Assembly (NCBI GenBank): GCA_905221605.1
Contig: CAJNDS010002745.1
Coordinates: 1,140,703 to 1,204,702, forward strand
Length of the DNA stretch: 64,000 bases
Direction of reading: 5' to 3'
DNA from: Symbiodinium natans
Lineage: Eukaryota; Sar; Dinophyceae; Suessiales; Symbiodiniaceae
The first letter of the stretch is position 1. Each line of letters opens with the position of its first letter. Below the pieces are notes generated by a model. It was not told where the DNA came from. It was given only the letters and a program-made list of their open reading frames with translations, and made no database searches. Made by a program: the position numbers and the translations under genes. Below, piece by piece: positions 10,179 through 21,517 of this stretch.

Positions 10179-13090
10179 TGGCTCAAGTCTCGGCTCAACC
10201 CCGGTGGGGTGCGCAGGTAGTGAGCGGATCGGTGGCCTGGAGGCTGTACCTAAGGGTGGGCTCCAACAGGACTCAAACCGAAACCACTGTGTTTGCTCGG
10301 TAGTTCTGCCAGCCACATAGCTGCCTGTGTACGGCCTCGCCGAGTGCTGAGGGAACTTTCGACCTCGCTGCTGAGGGTGTTGTCGGCCTCGCCTGAGCTG
10401 AGGATTGTGGAAAGTCTTCGGCCTCGCTTCGGAGGGACAACATAGTTCGGCCTCACTACGGTTGAGGGAAACACCTCCTGGAACTGAGGTGCAAGAAGAT
10501 AGCAGACCTGTGCGAGCGAATCGGGTTCCGAGGCCTTAACTTCCTTTGGTGGAACAGGGCCCCGTCTCAACCCCAGAATTCCGCCCGTGGGCTATCGGCG
10601 ACCAAAGTGGCCGTCCACTGTGCCCTGGACAGTGTGCCACACGCCAAAGAGACTTGCTGCAAGGCAGACGGAGAGCGACGGACCATGCCGGCAATTGCAT
10701 GCTGTGTATTTGCATGGTCACACCAGGGGCGTAGTGAAGGACTCTTCCTGGAACTGTCGCAGTCATATCGTATCCACTTTGTCCGTCGCACCAGGAGAGG
10801 CAACATAGCCTGGGGCAGCTGTGGGAATTGGAATGTCCAAAGAAGCCTGAATGCAGCTAACCTCCACTTGCAGCTCCGGAACTTCCGATGCTGTGAAGAT
10901 GCGAGACTTTGGAACATCGATTTCTATGTCGATCCCACAGACCCATCCCTGATGATTGATGGCAGCGGACGTGTAATCAGATACCTGGGAAGGCTGGTGA
11001 TAATGGTGTATGGCCCTGATGTGTCGAGAAGGATGCTGGCCTTGTCGGAAGATGATGAGGAATGGATGCTCCTTTGAGGTGATGGAATGTCGCCGGCCAG
11101 TAACCAGGCAAGTGGAAGTGGATTGAATTGCGAGCACAGCCTCGCCACTAAGGGCCATGTGAGGGCAAACCCGAATGCAGGCTTAGCTTGCCGGAATGAG
11201 GGTGATCAACATACCCTCGCAGAACAATGCTTTCAGAACCCGTGAAACCAGCGGAGATGCCATGTGAGGCTATGCAAGGGCAGTTTCGGCCTCGCTATGC
11301 TGGAGCAAAGGTTCGGCCTCGCCGGGCTAAGGGAATGGATGGTTCGGCCTCGCCACGGCTGAGGGAACAACAGAAGGGTTGCGAAAACGCCTCGCTGATG
11401 AAGAACGGTGCATGAAGTTCCGGCCTCGCTTCAGCTGAGGGAAGAATGATGACAAGCAGTTCCTGGAAAAGATGCCGCATGGGCACAAGAGGGACTGATA
11501 ATTGCGAGCATGACATGGAATGGGCAGACCGGGCACTGGAATGAATGGTCTGCCGGAATTGAGTCCTGGAGACTCTGGAAGCACTGCATGCAGCTTGGAC
11601 GGCTGATGCTACTGGGTGCAAAGCGGTCAAGAGCTTGAAGCATAGACTCCGCGGTGCCGGTGTGTCGGAGCAATTGATAGAAGACAACCGCAGCCCAGCA
11701 GTGCTCAATCGCACAAAGCAATCATTCGGCCTCGACTTAGGTCTGAGGGAATGTGAGATATGGAAAGAGCAAACTCCAGAATATGGATAAAGGAAACTGG
11801 CCAGGCATGGAGGCCACCAGCATTGCACTGGAGAAGCCTCGAGTCCCAATGGCAGTGAACTTTGTGGTGAGGAATACGTCGACTGGTGAGTAAGTGCGAG
11901 AAAGCCAGGGCGATTCTGGGGAGAACAGCAAGGCACGGTTAGTAAGTGCGAGAACACCGGAGCTGCTGAGAACCCTGGATTAGCCGGGACGTACTCCGTG
12001 GAGGATTCGTTGTCACTGCTTTCAGAAATGCCCACAAGGACCAAGCATGCAGCTAACCCGTGGTCGCAGAGTGGGCCTCACTTCGGTTGAGGGTAATCGA
12101 CTCCCAAGTGAGAGTATGGAGTTTTGGTGGCAAACAAGAGAGCCAGCCGACTGTCTTTGGAACAATGGCTACGGCTGGATTGGAGAATGTCAAGTCTCAC
12201 AATGGATAGCGGCCTCGTACATAATATCCTCACAGGCAGGGTGGGTTTGACCTGGTAGTCGGCACCTTGCCCGGCCCCCTGTCAGGCGCCTGTACCGGCC
12301 ACCTGTTGAAGGTGTGTGGCGTGGGGTCACCGGTGCGTAGCGGCGATTTCGGTCGCTTAGCGTCCTCCAGCCTAAAAAGGGGTATGTTTGGGCAGGTACT
12401 TCACCTGTTCCTCCTGCTTGGCTCGTGTTGGAGATGTGTGAATCGAGGGCATGGATCCGTCAAGGTGAGATGACGAGAAAGTGCAGAATTGGGCCTCAAT
12501 CGGAACGGTCTATGTATGGGGATTGACCACCCCGCCGGTAGAGGGATAGCGGCCTCTGAGAATCGGAGGGCATGGATCACCTCCCGGCAAAAGCCACAGG
12601 AAGTATGCCCTGTGCATCAAGAGGCAGCCACCGTAACCAGAGTCCATGAAGCCTTGGGCCATGACCTGGTTTGAAGACATGTCCGGCCTCACTACGGTTG
12701 AGGGGTGTGGATGGAAGCACTCAGGACATGCAATGAGACTCGTAGAACGAGCATCTGGGTCTACAGGAATGACCTCCATTCGGTTGAGGGATAGCGGCCT
12801 CCACGAACGAGGGCATGGATCACCTCCCGAATAGACAACACAGAGAACGTGCAAGCATACAGGCAATTTGCCTTGGCCAAAGTCTTCAAGCCAATGGCAA
12901 CGACTTGGTCAAAACGACATTCCGGCCTCACTTCGGTTGAGGGTAGCGGTACGTCAAAACCGAGGACAAGGAATGAGAGGGGGAACTTACCGGCAGTTTC
13001 ACCCCACAGTTTAGTAAGCTTTTGTTTCACTGAACCCACAGCCCCTTCGGGTGGCTACGCCTCGCAGCGTGCAGACGAAAAATTCACCTC
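10179..13090. repeat. Array unit B2 (with leader head)
   Basis: About 2.9 kb. The head TGGCTCAAG is at 10179-10187 with a diverged second remnant TCTCGGCTCAACC. A dense group of five hairpin elements lies at 10331-10468. The rest parallels B1, with two insertions or deletions: about 130 bases near 10810-10950 absent from B1, and a short deletion near 11815. Tail at 13009-13080, then linker AAAAATTCACCTC. Confidence 0.78.
10331..10468. repeat. Cluster of five short hairpin elements
   Basis: Five copies of a hairpin with core GGCCTCGCTTCGGCTGAGG stand in 138 bases. Stem bases CCTCRGC/GCYGAGG are kept while the 4-6 base loop varies. The same element recurs singly across all A and B units, for example at 6530, 7250, 8363, 8392, 8421, 8500, 8805, 11286 and 13306. 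Confidence 0.7.
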
Positions 13091-15297
13091 TGGCTCAAGG
13101 TTTCGGCTCAACCCCGGTGGGGTGCTCAGGTAGAGAGCGTCTTAGTGCCGTTGTGGCTGGCCCTGGGGCTTGTAACTAAGGGTAGGTTCCGTTTTGAGGC
13201 CCTGGCAAAACTGTGTTTGCTCGTAGGCCGGCTGACCGGCTAAGCTGTCATAGAGCGGCGGCCCGCCAACTGCTGCCGACGACGAAGGACGTTCGAGTGC
13301 ACAGTTTCGGCCTCGCTTCGCTGGAGGGAAGCTTTTCGTCCTCGCGTTGCTGAGGGAACCTTGTGGCCTACAGTCTGCTCTGGGTCACAGTGAGAGTTGC
13401 AACCTCGCTTTGCTTGAGGGGTGACGCTAGCCTGTTGCTCACCAGAGATTCCTGCTGTCTCTGGGTGAGCAAAACCCACCGACCCTCAATTGGATTGAGG
13501 GCTGTGCTGTAGGTGAGTTTGGGTTCCTCGCTCACTTGTGTGGAAAACGAAGGTGAGACCGAAACACGGGGGAAACGGCCAGGCACGCTGCAGACAGTGC
13601 AGGCCAACGTCGCACTGCAAGAGGCATCCTTGCAGTGGCGACAGGAGTGTCCCGAACAATTGCGGTGTGCTCGAGCCCAAGCTTGCAGGTTTTCGGGGAT
13701 CTGCAAGCTGAGCACAACAGGATTTTCTTCGCAGGTAGAATCAGGTAGAAAAGAATTGGCCCAACCCTGGTGGATCTGCCTGGACATAAATAACCAGAGG
13801 CATCAGTGTCGTAAAGCTCATTGACTGGTGCTACTGAGAAACCGTTGCCAAGGAACTTGCAGTAGGACTGTGGTGCGGCGCAGTGCAAGTTGAAGAGCAG
13901 CTGGTGGTGGCTGCTCCCCGGAAAACCAATTCCAAGAAGCCTCCTTCGGCCTCGCTCCGTGCTGAGGGTTTGTAAGGGTTGGTATTGGCCGGAAAGGATT
14001 CAGATGGAGGTTACCCGATCTTCGCGCTTTTCCCATCTGAAGGCAACCAATGGTAATCAGCCTGCTGGACATGGCAGGCCTGCTTTTGTTTACATCCACG
14101 TCTCCTGCAAGGGCTGGGGTCTGTCCGTGCACACAGACAAGGCGGAACCTTGCAGATGTTTAGGTCCTCGCGGCACGGCCGCTGGAGGTTGTTTGAAGAT
14201 GTTGGCTCTCACTATCTGGTGAGTGGTTTGTATGGGCACTTGCTGGGGCAAGGCGGCTCTGGCGTCTGAGGATGGTACATGTGCTGGCTGCTGAGTACGG
14301 GCCACCGAAAGAGACCTGTGGTAAGACAAGCGATGAAAGGAGCCGAACTCCTAAAGAAAGGACAGGCTAGCTCACGCGGACGCCACGCAGAGTATGTGTT
14401 ACTATCTTCAGATGTTGGAGCCAAATTGCCAGCCTTGTGACGTGAGATGTGGTGTTTGGATTCGGCCTCAAGCACTGGAAGGCCTACAACAACAAATCCG
14501 AATGAAAACTGTGGTCCTAAGACACGCGGTGCAGCTGCTTATACGTGGCACCGCGGGGGTCACATAGAGATAGAGGGCTTGCCAGCAAGGGAACTCTGTC
14601 TAAAGAGAGCCCTGGCTCAGTGAGAGCTGAGGGCCTGGCTGCGCTGATGCAGCGGAATGGTTGTTCGGCCTCGCCTCCGCTGAGGGAACAACAGTCAATG
14701 CTTCTCTGCAGTGTCGGTCCGGGTTAGTAAGAGCGAGAACGCCGGGACCTCGAGCTGCAGTTTTACCATGAAGCAACCGCGTGAGATGCATTATTGGTCA
14801 ACTGGTGAGTAAGAGCGAGAAAGCCAGGGTGACGCTACTTTGGGGGAGGCTGCAAGGCACGGTTAGTAAGTGCGAGAAAGCCGGAGCTGCGGACGAACCT
14901 GGAGTAGCAGTTTTTCATACCTCACGTGTTTCACTTTGCGGCCTCGCATGCGCTGAGGAAATATGCCTCGAACAGAACATCCAGTGCTGAGTGGGGATTG
15001 CCAGACTTACGGAGGCTGATGCCACAACAAGTGCCTCAACTGCAATGCATGCGGAGGGCAAAGTTCGGCCTCGCGAGTGCTGAGGGTTGCAGCTGAGAGA
15101 GGGCCTAGCTGAGAACGCAACACCTCAAGCGAGGTAATTTTTAGTTTAGTTTCATCTTGACCAACGGCTTTTTCGGGTGGCTACGCCTCGCAGCGTGCAG
15201 ACGAAAAATTCACCTCTAATTTTTAGTTTAGTTTCACCTTGACCAACGGCCCCTTCGGGTGGCTACGCCTCGCAGCGTGCAGACGAAAAATTCACCT
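13091..15297. repeat. Array unit A2
   Basis: Head TGGCTCAAG at 13091-13099. Near-identical by eye to A1 over its whole length. The tail is duplicated: an 80-base block (TTTTTAGTTTAGTTTCA through AATTCACCT) occurs at about 15136-15217 and again at 15218-15297. Box motifs at 14724, 14805 and 14865. Confidence 0.8.
15136..15297. repeat. 80-bp tandem duplication of the A-unit tail
   Basis: Two adjacent copies run from the T-rich TTTTTAGTTTAGTTTCA through the CTTCGGGTGGCTACGCC hairpin to AATTCACCT. The first has TTTTTCGGG where the second has CCCCTTCGGG. It shows that the tail with its linker can behave as a unit by itself. Confidence 0.75.
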
Positions 15298-17346
15298 GGC
15301 TCAAGGTTTCGGCTCAACCCCGGTGGGGTGCTCAGGTAGAGAGCGTCTTTAGTGCCGTTGTGGCTGGCCCTGGGGCTTGTAACTAAGGGTAGGTTCCGTT
15401 TTGAGGCCCTGGCAAAACTGTGTTTGCTCGTAGGCCGGCTGACCGGCTAAGCTGTCATAGAGCGGCGGCCCGCCAACTGCTGCCGACGACGAAGGGCGTT
15501 CGAGTGCACAGTTTTCGGCCTCGCTTCGCTGGAGGGAAGCTTTTCGTCCTCGCGTTGCTGAGGGAACCTTGTGGCCTACAGTCTGCTCTGGGTCACAGTG
15601 AGAGTTGCAGCCTCGCTTTGCTTGAGGGGTGACGCTAGCCTGTTGCTCACCAGAGATTCCTGCTGTCTCTGGGTGAGCAAAACCCACCGACCCTCATTTG
15701 GATTGAGGGCTGTGCTGAAGGTGAGTTTGGGTTCCTCGCTCACTTGAGTGGAAAACGAAGGTGAGACCGAAACACGGGGGAAAACGGCCAGGCACGCTGC
15801 AGACAGTGCAGGCCAACGTCGCACTGCAAGCGGCATCCTTGCAGTGGTGACAGGAGTGTCCCGAACAATAGCGGTGTGCTCGAGCCCAAGCTTGCAGGTT
15901 TTCGGGGATCTGCAAGCTGAGCACAACAGGATTTTCTTCGCAGGTAGAATCAGGTAGAAAAGATTTGGCCCAACCCTGGTGGATCTGCCTGGACACAAAT
16001 AACCAGAGGCATCAGTGTCGTAAAGCTCATTGACTGGTGCTACTGAGAAACCGTTGCCAGAACTTGCAGCAGGACTGTGGTGCGGCGCAGTGCAAGTTGA
16101 AGAGCAGCTGTTGGTGGCTGCTCCCCGGAAAACCAATAGTCCAAGAAAGCCTCCTTCGGCCTCGCTCCGTGCTGAGGGTTTGTAAGGGTTGGTATTGGCC
16201 GGAAAGGATTCAGATGGAGGTTACCCGATCTTCGCGCTTTTCCCATCTGAAGGCAACCAATGGTAATCAGCCTGCTGGACATGGCAGGCCTGCTTTTGTT
16301 TACATCCACGTCTCCTGCAAGGGCTGGGGTCTGTCCGTGCACACAGACAAGGCGGAACCTTGCAGATGTTTAGGTCCTCGCGGCACGGCCGCTGGAGGTT
16401 GTTTGAAGATGTTGGCTCTCACTGTCTGGTGAGTGGTTTGTATGGGCACTTGCTGGGGCAAGGCGGCTCTGGCGTCTGAGGATGGTACATGTGCTGGCTG
16501 CTGAGTACGGGCCACCGAAAGAGACCTGTGGTAAGACAAGCGATGAAAGGAGCCGAACTCCTAAACTCTAGGACAGGCTAGCTCACGCGGACGCCACGCA
16601 GAGTATGTGTTACTATCTTCGGATGTTGGAGCCAAATTGTCTCGCCGTGTGACGTGAGATGTGGTGTTTGGTCTCGGCCTCAAGCACTGGAAGGCCTACA
16701 AAACAAATCCGAATGAAACTGTGGTCCTAAGACACGCGGAGCAGCTGCTAATACGTGGCACCGCGGGGGTCACATAGAGATAGAGGGCTTGCCAGCAAGG
16801 GAACTCTGTCTAGAGATAGCCCTGGCTCAGTGAGGAGCTGAGGGCCTGGCTGCGCTGATGCAGCGGAATGGTTGTTCGGCCTCGCCTCCGCTGAGGGAAC
16901 AACAGTAATGCTTCTCTGCAGTGTCGGTCCGGGTTAGTAAGAGCGAGAACACCGGGACCTCGAGCTGCAGTTTACCATGAAGCAACCGCGTGAGATGCAT
17001 TATTGGTCAACTGGTGAGTAAGAGCGAGAAAGCCAGGTTGACGCTACTTTGGGGGAGACTGCAAGGCACGGTCAGTAAGTGCGAGAAAGCCGGAGCTGCG
17101 GACGAACCTGGAGTAGCATTCTTTCATACCTCACGTGTTTCACTTTGCGGCCTCGCATGCGTTGAGGGAATGTGCCTCGAACAGAACATCCAGTGCTGAG
17201 TGGGGATTGCCAAACTTACGGAGGCTGATGCCACAACAAGTGCCTCAACAGCAATGCATGCGGAGGGCAAAGTTCGGCCTCGCGAGTGCTGAGGGTTGCA
17301 GCTGAGAGAGGGCCTAGCTGAGAACGCAACACCTCAAGCGAGGTAA
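15298..17346. repeat. Array unit A3 (3' truncated)
   Basis: Head TGGCTCAAG at 15298-15306. Follows A1/A2 until the phrase CTCAAGCGAGGTAATT at 17333-17346, where the A tail should follow. Instead, B sequence begins, so A3 and B3 form a hybrid unit without an intervening tail or leader. Confidence 0.78.
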
Positions 17347-18880
17347 TTGGAGACTCTGGAAGCACTGCATGCAGCTTGGACGGCTGATGCTACTGGGCGC
17401 AAAGCGGTAAAGCAGCTTGAAGCATAGACTCCGCGGTGCCGGTGTGTCGGAGCAATTGATAGGTACAACCGCAGCCCAGCAGAGCTCAATCAAACAAAGC
17501 AACATTCGGCCTCGACTTGGTCTGAGGGAATGTGAGCTATAAAGAGCAAACTCCAGAATATGGATGAGGGACACTGGCCAGGCATGGAGGCCAGCAAAGG
17601 GCAGGAACCAGCATGCACTGGAAAAGCCTCGAGTCCCAATGGCAGTGAACTTTGTGGTGAGGAATACGTCGACTGGTAAGTAAGTGCGAGAAAGCCAGGG
17701 CGATTCTGGGGAGAACAGCAAGGCACGGTTAGTAAGTGCGAGAACACCGGAGCTGCTGAGAACCCTGGATTAGCCGGGACGTACTCCGTGGAGGATTCGT
17801 TGTCACTGCTTTCAGAAATGCCCACAAGGACCAAGCATGCAGCTAAACCGTGGTCGCAGAGTGGGCCTCACTTCGGTTGAGGGAAATCGACTCCCAAGTG
17901 AGAGTATGGAGTTTTGGTGGCAAACAAGAGAGCCAGCCGACTGTCTTTGGAACAATGGCTACGGCTGGATTGGAGAATGTCAAGTCTCACAATGGATAGC
18001 GGCCTCGTACATAATATCCTCACAGGCAGGGTGGGTTTGACCTGGTAGTCGGCACCTTGCCCGGCCCCCTGTCAGGCGCCTGTACCGGCCACCTGTTGAA
18101 GGTGTGTGGCGTGGGGTCACCGGTGCGTAGCGGCGATTTCGGTCGCTTAGCGTCCTCCAGCCTAAAAAGGGGTATGTTTGGGCAGGTACTTCACCTGTTC
18201 CTCCTGCTTGGCTTGTTGGAGATGTGTGAATCGAGGGCATGGATCCGTCAAGGTGAGATGACGAGAAAGTGCAGAATGGCCTCAATCAATATGGAACGGT
18301 CTATGTATGGGGATTGACCACCCCGCCGGTAGAGGGATAGCGGCCTCTGAGAATCGGAGGGCATGGATCACCACCCGGCAAAAGCCACAGGAAGTATGCC
18401 CTGTGCATGCAAGAGGCAGCCACCGTAACCAGAGTCCATGAAGCCTTGGGCCATGACCTGGTTTGAAGACATGTCCGGCCACACTACGGTTGAGGGGTGG
18501 ATGGAAGCACTCAGGACATGCAATGAGGCTCGTAGAACGAGCATCTGGGTCTAAAGGAATGACCTCCATTCGGTGAGGGATAGCGGCCTCCACGAACGAG
18601 GGCATGGATCGCCTCCCGAATAGACAACACAGAGAATGTGCAAGCATACAGGCAATTTGCCTTGGCCAAAGTCCTCAAGCCAATGGCAACGACTTGGTCA
18701 AAAGGACATTCCGGCCTCACTTCGGTTGAGGGTAGCGGTACGTCAAAACCGAGGACAAGGAATGAGAGGGGGAACTTACCGGCAGTTTCACCCCACAGTT
18801 TTAGTAAGTTTTGTTTCACCTGAACCCACAGCCCCTTCGGGTGGCTACGCCTCGCAGCGTGCAGACGAAAAATTCACCTG
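17347..18880. repeat. Array unit B3 (5' truncated)
   Basis: Begins at GGAGACTCTGGAAGC, which is about 1.4 kb inside B2 (11566). Continues to the complete B tail at 18795-18870 and the linker AAAAATTCACCT. It is more diverged from B1 and B2 than they are from each other, with many single-base indels between 17400 and 18600. Confidence 0.75.
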
Positions 18881-18901
18881 CCGTAGCCATTTTGGCTCAA
18901 G
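18881..18901 (+). other. Complete dinoflagellate spliced-leader (DinoSL) sequence
   Basis: Reads CCGTAGCCAT then TTTGGCTCAAG, preceded by G at 18880. This matches all 21 invariant bases of the leader that dinoflagellates trans-splice onto nuclear mRNAs. It is followed not by an SL-RNA intron or Sm site but by CTTTCGGCTCAACCCC, a second partial leader-like remnant. That makes it a relic carried in from a mature mRNA rather than an SL RNA gene. Confidence 0.9.
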
Positions 18902-20298
18902 CTTTCGGCTCAACCCCGGTGGGGTGCCTTTGGTAGCGAGTTGGTAGTTGTCAACGAGCCCTGGGGCCCAAATCTGCGTGGGGGAACAGGCCCGTGGTCG
19001 AATCCCAGCTTGTCCAACTTGTGCCATGGCTGAGCTTAGGGTGTTCGCCTCCCTTTTGTCTCCACAGTCAGGAACCGCTGCTCACCGTCGGGGGTTCGCC
19101 TCCGTTGCAAGGGTGCGATGCATCCTAGGCCAGTCCCAGCCGGCGGGACGCAAGTTCCGGAGCGGGGGGCAATCTATCGGTGGGGGCTCACCTCCAGGAA
19201 AGCTTGAGTATGAAGAAGCACCACCGCTGGTGCCCCTAAACTAACTGCATTTTCCCCAAAGTTTTGCTTTTGTTGTCCTTTGCCACTATGCACTGCTAGC
19301 AGTCATGCATGCCGCTGCATTCCTAGGACCATGCTGCCCACTGGCAGGAGAGCAGTTGGGGGCAAGGTCTTCGCCGCCTGGTTACCGTTCGCTTAGCCTC
19401 TTGGGTTTAGGATTGCATGCGTGCGTGGCGCTGGCAAGTTTGATGGTAAGCGTGGGGACCCTCCTGTGTGGTTGAGGCTCCTTAGGGGGGTCCCTTTGGC
19501 ATCTTTGGGAGGGTTTAGGGTGGTTGTCGAAGTTACCAATGTGTGAGCCACAAGTGCACCGTCACCTCTGGATATAGCTTTACCATATTTACTTGGATTT
19601 TGTGCATCAATTCAGGCGCTTTGCACTCTGGACATGCAGGAAGCAATCATCTCACCAGCCTCTGGGGGGATCTTCCTCAGCGCCCCGGCCCTCCACTAAA
19701 GGGCCACGCAGTTAAGTCCTTAAGTTGGGGGGCCGGCCCTGCCACTTGTGTAGGGTTTTGGAATAAGTGCAGGAGCTGCTACGGGCTCTTGCCTCCCTAT
19801 CGCTTGGCGTTGGCAGAACCAAGTGTGGGACTTTCCTTTAGCTTATTGTGTTTTGTAGATTCGGGCATGCAGGTACCCAGGAATGTCCAGACCGTGGGTC
19901 CTGCTTGTGCTGCAAGCCCAGGCGAGAGTGGGTGTGTTTCTTGGCTGGTGCGGCGTGGTTCCCGCGCTTGTTGAGGGGAGCGTCGACACCTGCGCATATG
20001 GAGGGGTGCGTTTGCCCTCGCGCCAGTTTGAGGGCTTAGTGCTGGCCTTGACGCGCAGTCACTACTGTTTGTGATCTTGCAGTTGCCCAGGGTGGTTGGT
20101 TGGGTTAGGGTCGCCCTTGAGAGCGTAAACCGGCCCACTTCGCCGGGGGCCCAGGTCCCAACCACAGTGCAAAGACAGTGTGCGCTTCTCTGTCTTAGCA
20201 TAGACCCTTTTCTTTTCAGTCCAGGCACCTGTTTCGGTCCGTTTACTGCCAAACAAGTCGTTTCTGTTATTTTGGGGTTTAGGATACGCGCTGAGCCC

Positions 20299-20575
20299 CA
20301 AATAGCAACATGATGTTGCTGGTATAGGATTTCGCCAAGACTTTCTGGTCAAATTTCCTTTTCAGCACAAAATCATTGAAGTTGGCCCGCCAGCACCAAA
20401 GATCTTCGACATCGAGTCGAGCGTGCATTGCAGGGCCAAATAGCAACATCTCGTTGCTGGTATAGGAAATCGCCAAGGCTTTTCTGGTCAAATTTCCTTT
20501 CTGCACAAAATCATTGAAATTGGCCCGCCTGCACCAAAGATCTTCAACATCGAGTCGAGCGTACATTGCAGGGCC
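20299..20575. repeat. 138-bp direct duplication inside C units
   Basis: Two copies start CAAATAGCAACAT and end CATTGCAGGGCC. They include a small ATGTTGCTGGTATAGG hairpin and GCACAAAATCATTGAA. The same pair recurs in C2 (about 22907-23181) and C3 (about 25504-25778), so it predates unit amplification. Confidence 0.75.
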
Positions 20576-21497
20576 TGGACGCTGGCTTTTCCTCCCCGGC
20601 TGGAGGTAAGTCTGGCCAACAGGTGGCCTTGGTGGCCACTCTGCTGCCCGTGGCAAGCACGCGAGGGCAGTACATCCACTCCATTCCCCGTCATTGGGGT
20701 GGTTTTCCCTCCCTTTTGGAGGTACGCTGGCAGACAGGGGGCCGTTGTGGCCACTCTGCTGCCTGTAGTGGAACGCCAGGGCAGTCGACCACTCCACTGC
20801 CCGTCAATGGGGTGGGTTTTGGTTGGTAGAGGTAGCCGAGTACCCAGAGCTGCTGCGGCATGGGTGCTCTGGCCCTTGTTAGTAAGAGCGAGAACGCAGG
20901 GGCCACCTCGTTGCAGCAGGGTTTTGGGGCGTCGTTCCCAGCGCCTCTAGTTGATGGGAAAGCGTCGCTCCCTGCGCCGAAAATTGGGGGGAGTGCGTGG
21001 TCCCCGCGCTTAACCACAAATTGAGGGGACAAGACCCTGTCTCGCCAGTCAACGCCCAGCCTAGAAAAGGTGAGCTGAAGGCCCTCCGCCCCAGGTTTTG
21101 GGGGGTTCTCCTCCCTACCAATGCATTGGGGCGGGGCAGCAACGCAGGAAGCCGAGCCTTGTATAGTGCATTTCCAAGTGAAAAGGAAACGCTGGGGGTT
21201 GACCATTGTGAGTCCCTCCATGTGATGGCATAGGTCCTGTAGCCTGTAGTAACCAAAGGCTTTCTTTTCTCACCTCAGTTTTCCTGTGGGAGTTTGGGCT
21301 CAGCGCCAGCCTGGAAAGCGCCCGGGTAATCAGTGCCAGTAGGCAAGCACGCCTAGTCACAACGACTGTGGGTGTGTAGGCTGTAGGTGTCAAAGCCCTT
21401 TTCCCCCAGGTCTGGCTCAAGGTAGCCACCCGGGTTTCTTAGGTACTGCCGTTTCGGCGGCCGCGCTGCGCGCTTCGAGAAGAAAAATTCACCTGGG

Positions 21498-21517
21498 CCG
21501 TAGCCTTTTGGCTCAAG
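21498..21517 (+). other. Spliced-leader relic with one-base deletion
   Basis: CCGTAGCC followed by TTTTGGCTCAAG; one A is missing relative to the leader at 18881. It stands at the head of array unit C2. Shorter relics (TGGCTCAAG only) stand at 5674, 10179, 13091, 15298 and 24107. Confidence 0.82.

Larger units (their letters stand above)
18881..21497. repeat. Array unit C1 (with complete spliced-leader head)
   Basis: About 2.6 kb, starting with the full leader at 18881-18901. A weak tRNA-like signal follows: A-box-like TAGCGAGTTGG near 18934 and B-box-like GGTCGAATCC near 18995. An internal 138-bp direct duplication lies at 20299-20436 and 20437-20575, and a diverged 116-bp one starts at 20602 and 20718. 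Box motif at about 20878. C1 is clearly more diverged from C2 and C3 than those two are from each other. Confidence 0.8.

Noticed and set aside
18881-19000. Spliced-leader RNA gene
   Set aside because: The leader is complete, but it is not followed by a GT donor, an Sm-like site or a short SL-RNA body. A second partial leader follows instead.
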